Source of the DNA: Oscillospiraceae bacterium
GTDB taxonomy: Bacteria > Bacillota_A > Clostridia > Oscillospirales > WRJC01
Length of the DNA stretch: 6,353 nt
Reading direction: 5' to 3'
Assembly: GCA_009785015.1 (NCBI GenBank)
Contig: WQXD01000222.1
Location: 1-6,353, forward strand
Below, piece by piece: positions 6,123 through 6,353 of this stretch (positions are counted from its first letter, which is position 1; every line of letters begins with the position of its first letter). The translations under genes and the position numbers were made by a program. The notes beneath the pieces are model-generated. The model was not told where the DNA came from. It searched no databases and saw only the letters and a program-made list of their open reading frames with translations.

Positions 6123-6353
6123 ATGGGTCTGTTACCGATGGACATAGATATACTGCCTCCGTCCGATGACCGCGTGTTTAAGCTGATTTTGACTTCGCCA
6201 GAGGCCAAACCCGGACTAATCAAACTGATCGCAGGGGTGATCGGGCGTCCGGTGATCGACGTTACGGTACACAATAACGAGCTGCCGGTTAGCGACACTA
6301 TGGAGAAAGCGGAGCGGTTCGACGTCAACTGCATAATCAACGACGGTTCGCAG
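6123..6353 (+). CDS. Rpn-family recombination-promoting nuclease / putative transposase (N-terminal part, continues past window)
   Basis: Only the first 77 codons are present; the frame is open to the right edge. The beginning MGLLPMDIDILPPSDDRVFK, followed by an LTSPEAKPGLIKLIAGVIGR-like stretch, NNELPVSDT and ERFDVNC, matches the N-terminus of the PD-(D/E)XK nuclease family transposase group (PDDEXK_2, Rpn-like). In this family the Asp of the RFDVN strand (Asp69 here) is expected to be an active-site residue. The partner Glu-x-Gln/Lys motif should come just after the window's end. Characterised Rpn proteins are DNA endonucleases that promote recombination without RecA, and some relatives act in phage defence. 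No insertion-sequence ends are visible near it. It has its own promoter and ribosome binding site, so it looks like a functional, independently expressed gene. The family call is good, but intactness cannot be judged. Confidence 0.85.
   Translation, partial: MGLLPMDIDILPPSDDRVFKLILTSPEAKPGLIKLIAGVIGRPVIDVTVHNNELPVSDTMEKAERFDVNCIINDGSQ

Noticed and set aside
6116..6340. 74-aa minus-strand frame opposite the Rpn-type gene
   Set aside because: It is antisense to a clearly recognised coding sequence and has no supporting signals.

Overview
The window looks like a piece of a Gram-positive, clostridial-type (Firmicutes) chromosome. The evidence is a lipoprotein signal with a lipobox, strong AGGAG-type ribosome binding sites, textbook sigma-A promoters, a YfhO-family membrane protein, and a glutamyl-tRNA synthetase with the N-terminal extension I associate with Clostridia. 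No species can be named from the sequence alone.

Almost the whole window (5937 down to 1) is one leftward gene cluster on the minus strand, apparently a single operon. In order of transcription it holds: (1) a 182-aa lipoprotein with two tandem copies of the copper-amine-oxidase-N-terminal / 'stalk' type domain; (2) a 1001-aa YfhO-family polytopic membrane protein, probably a GT-C type glycosyltransferase of the cell envelope; (3) a glutamyl-tRNA synthetase that continues, in the same frame and without a stop, into a second class I synthetase domain resembling methionyl-tRNA synthetase, and runs off the left edge of the window. The genes are tightly packed: a 16-nt gap between 1 and 2, and an 11-nt overlap between 2 and 3. 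A consensus promoter (TTGACA, 17 bp, TATAAT) precedes gene 1.

A 185-bp divergent intergenic region (5938-6122) separates this operon from a rightward gene, of which only the first 77 codons are present. That gene encodes an Rpn/PDDEXK_2-family putative nuclease-transposase. The intergenic region holds both promoters and two short perfect palindromes between them.

The most noteworthy feature is the GluRS-MetRS-like fusion, in which the second domain has lost any obvious start of its own. Its physical and transcriptional link to two envelope genes is also unusual. The two envelope genes may act together outside the membrane. A link between them and the synthetase beyond co-transcription is speculative.
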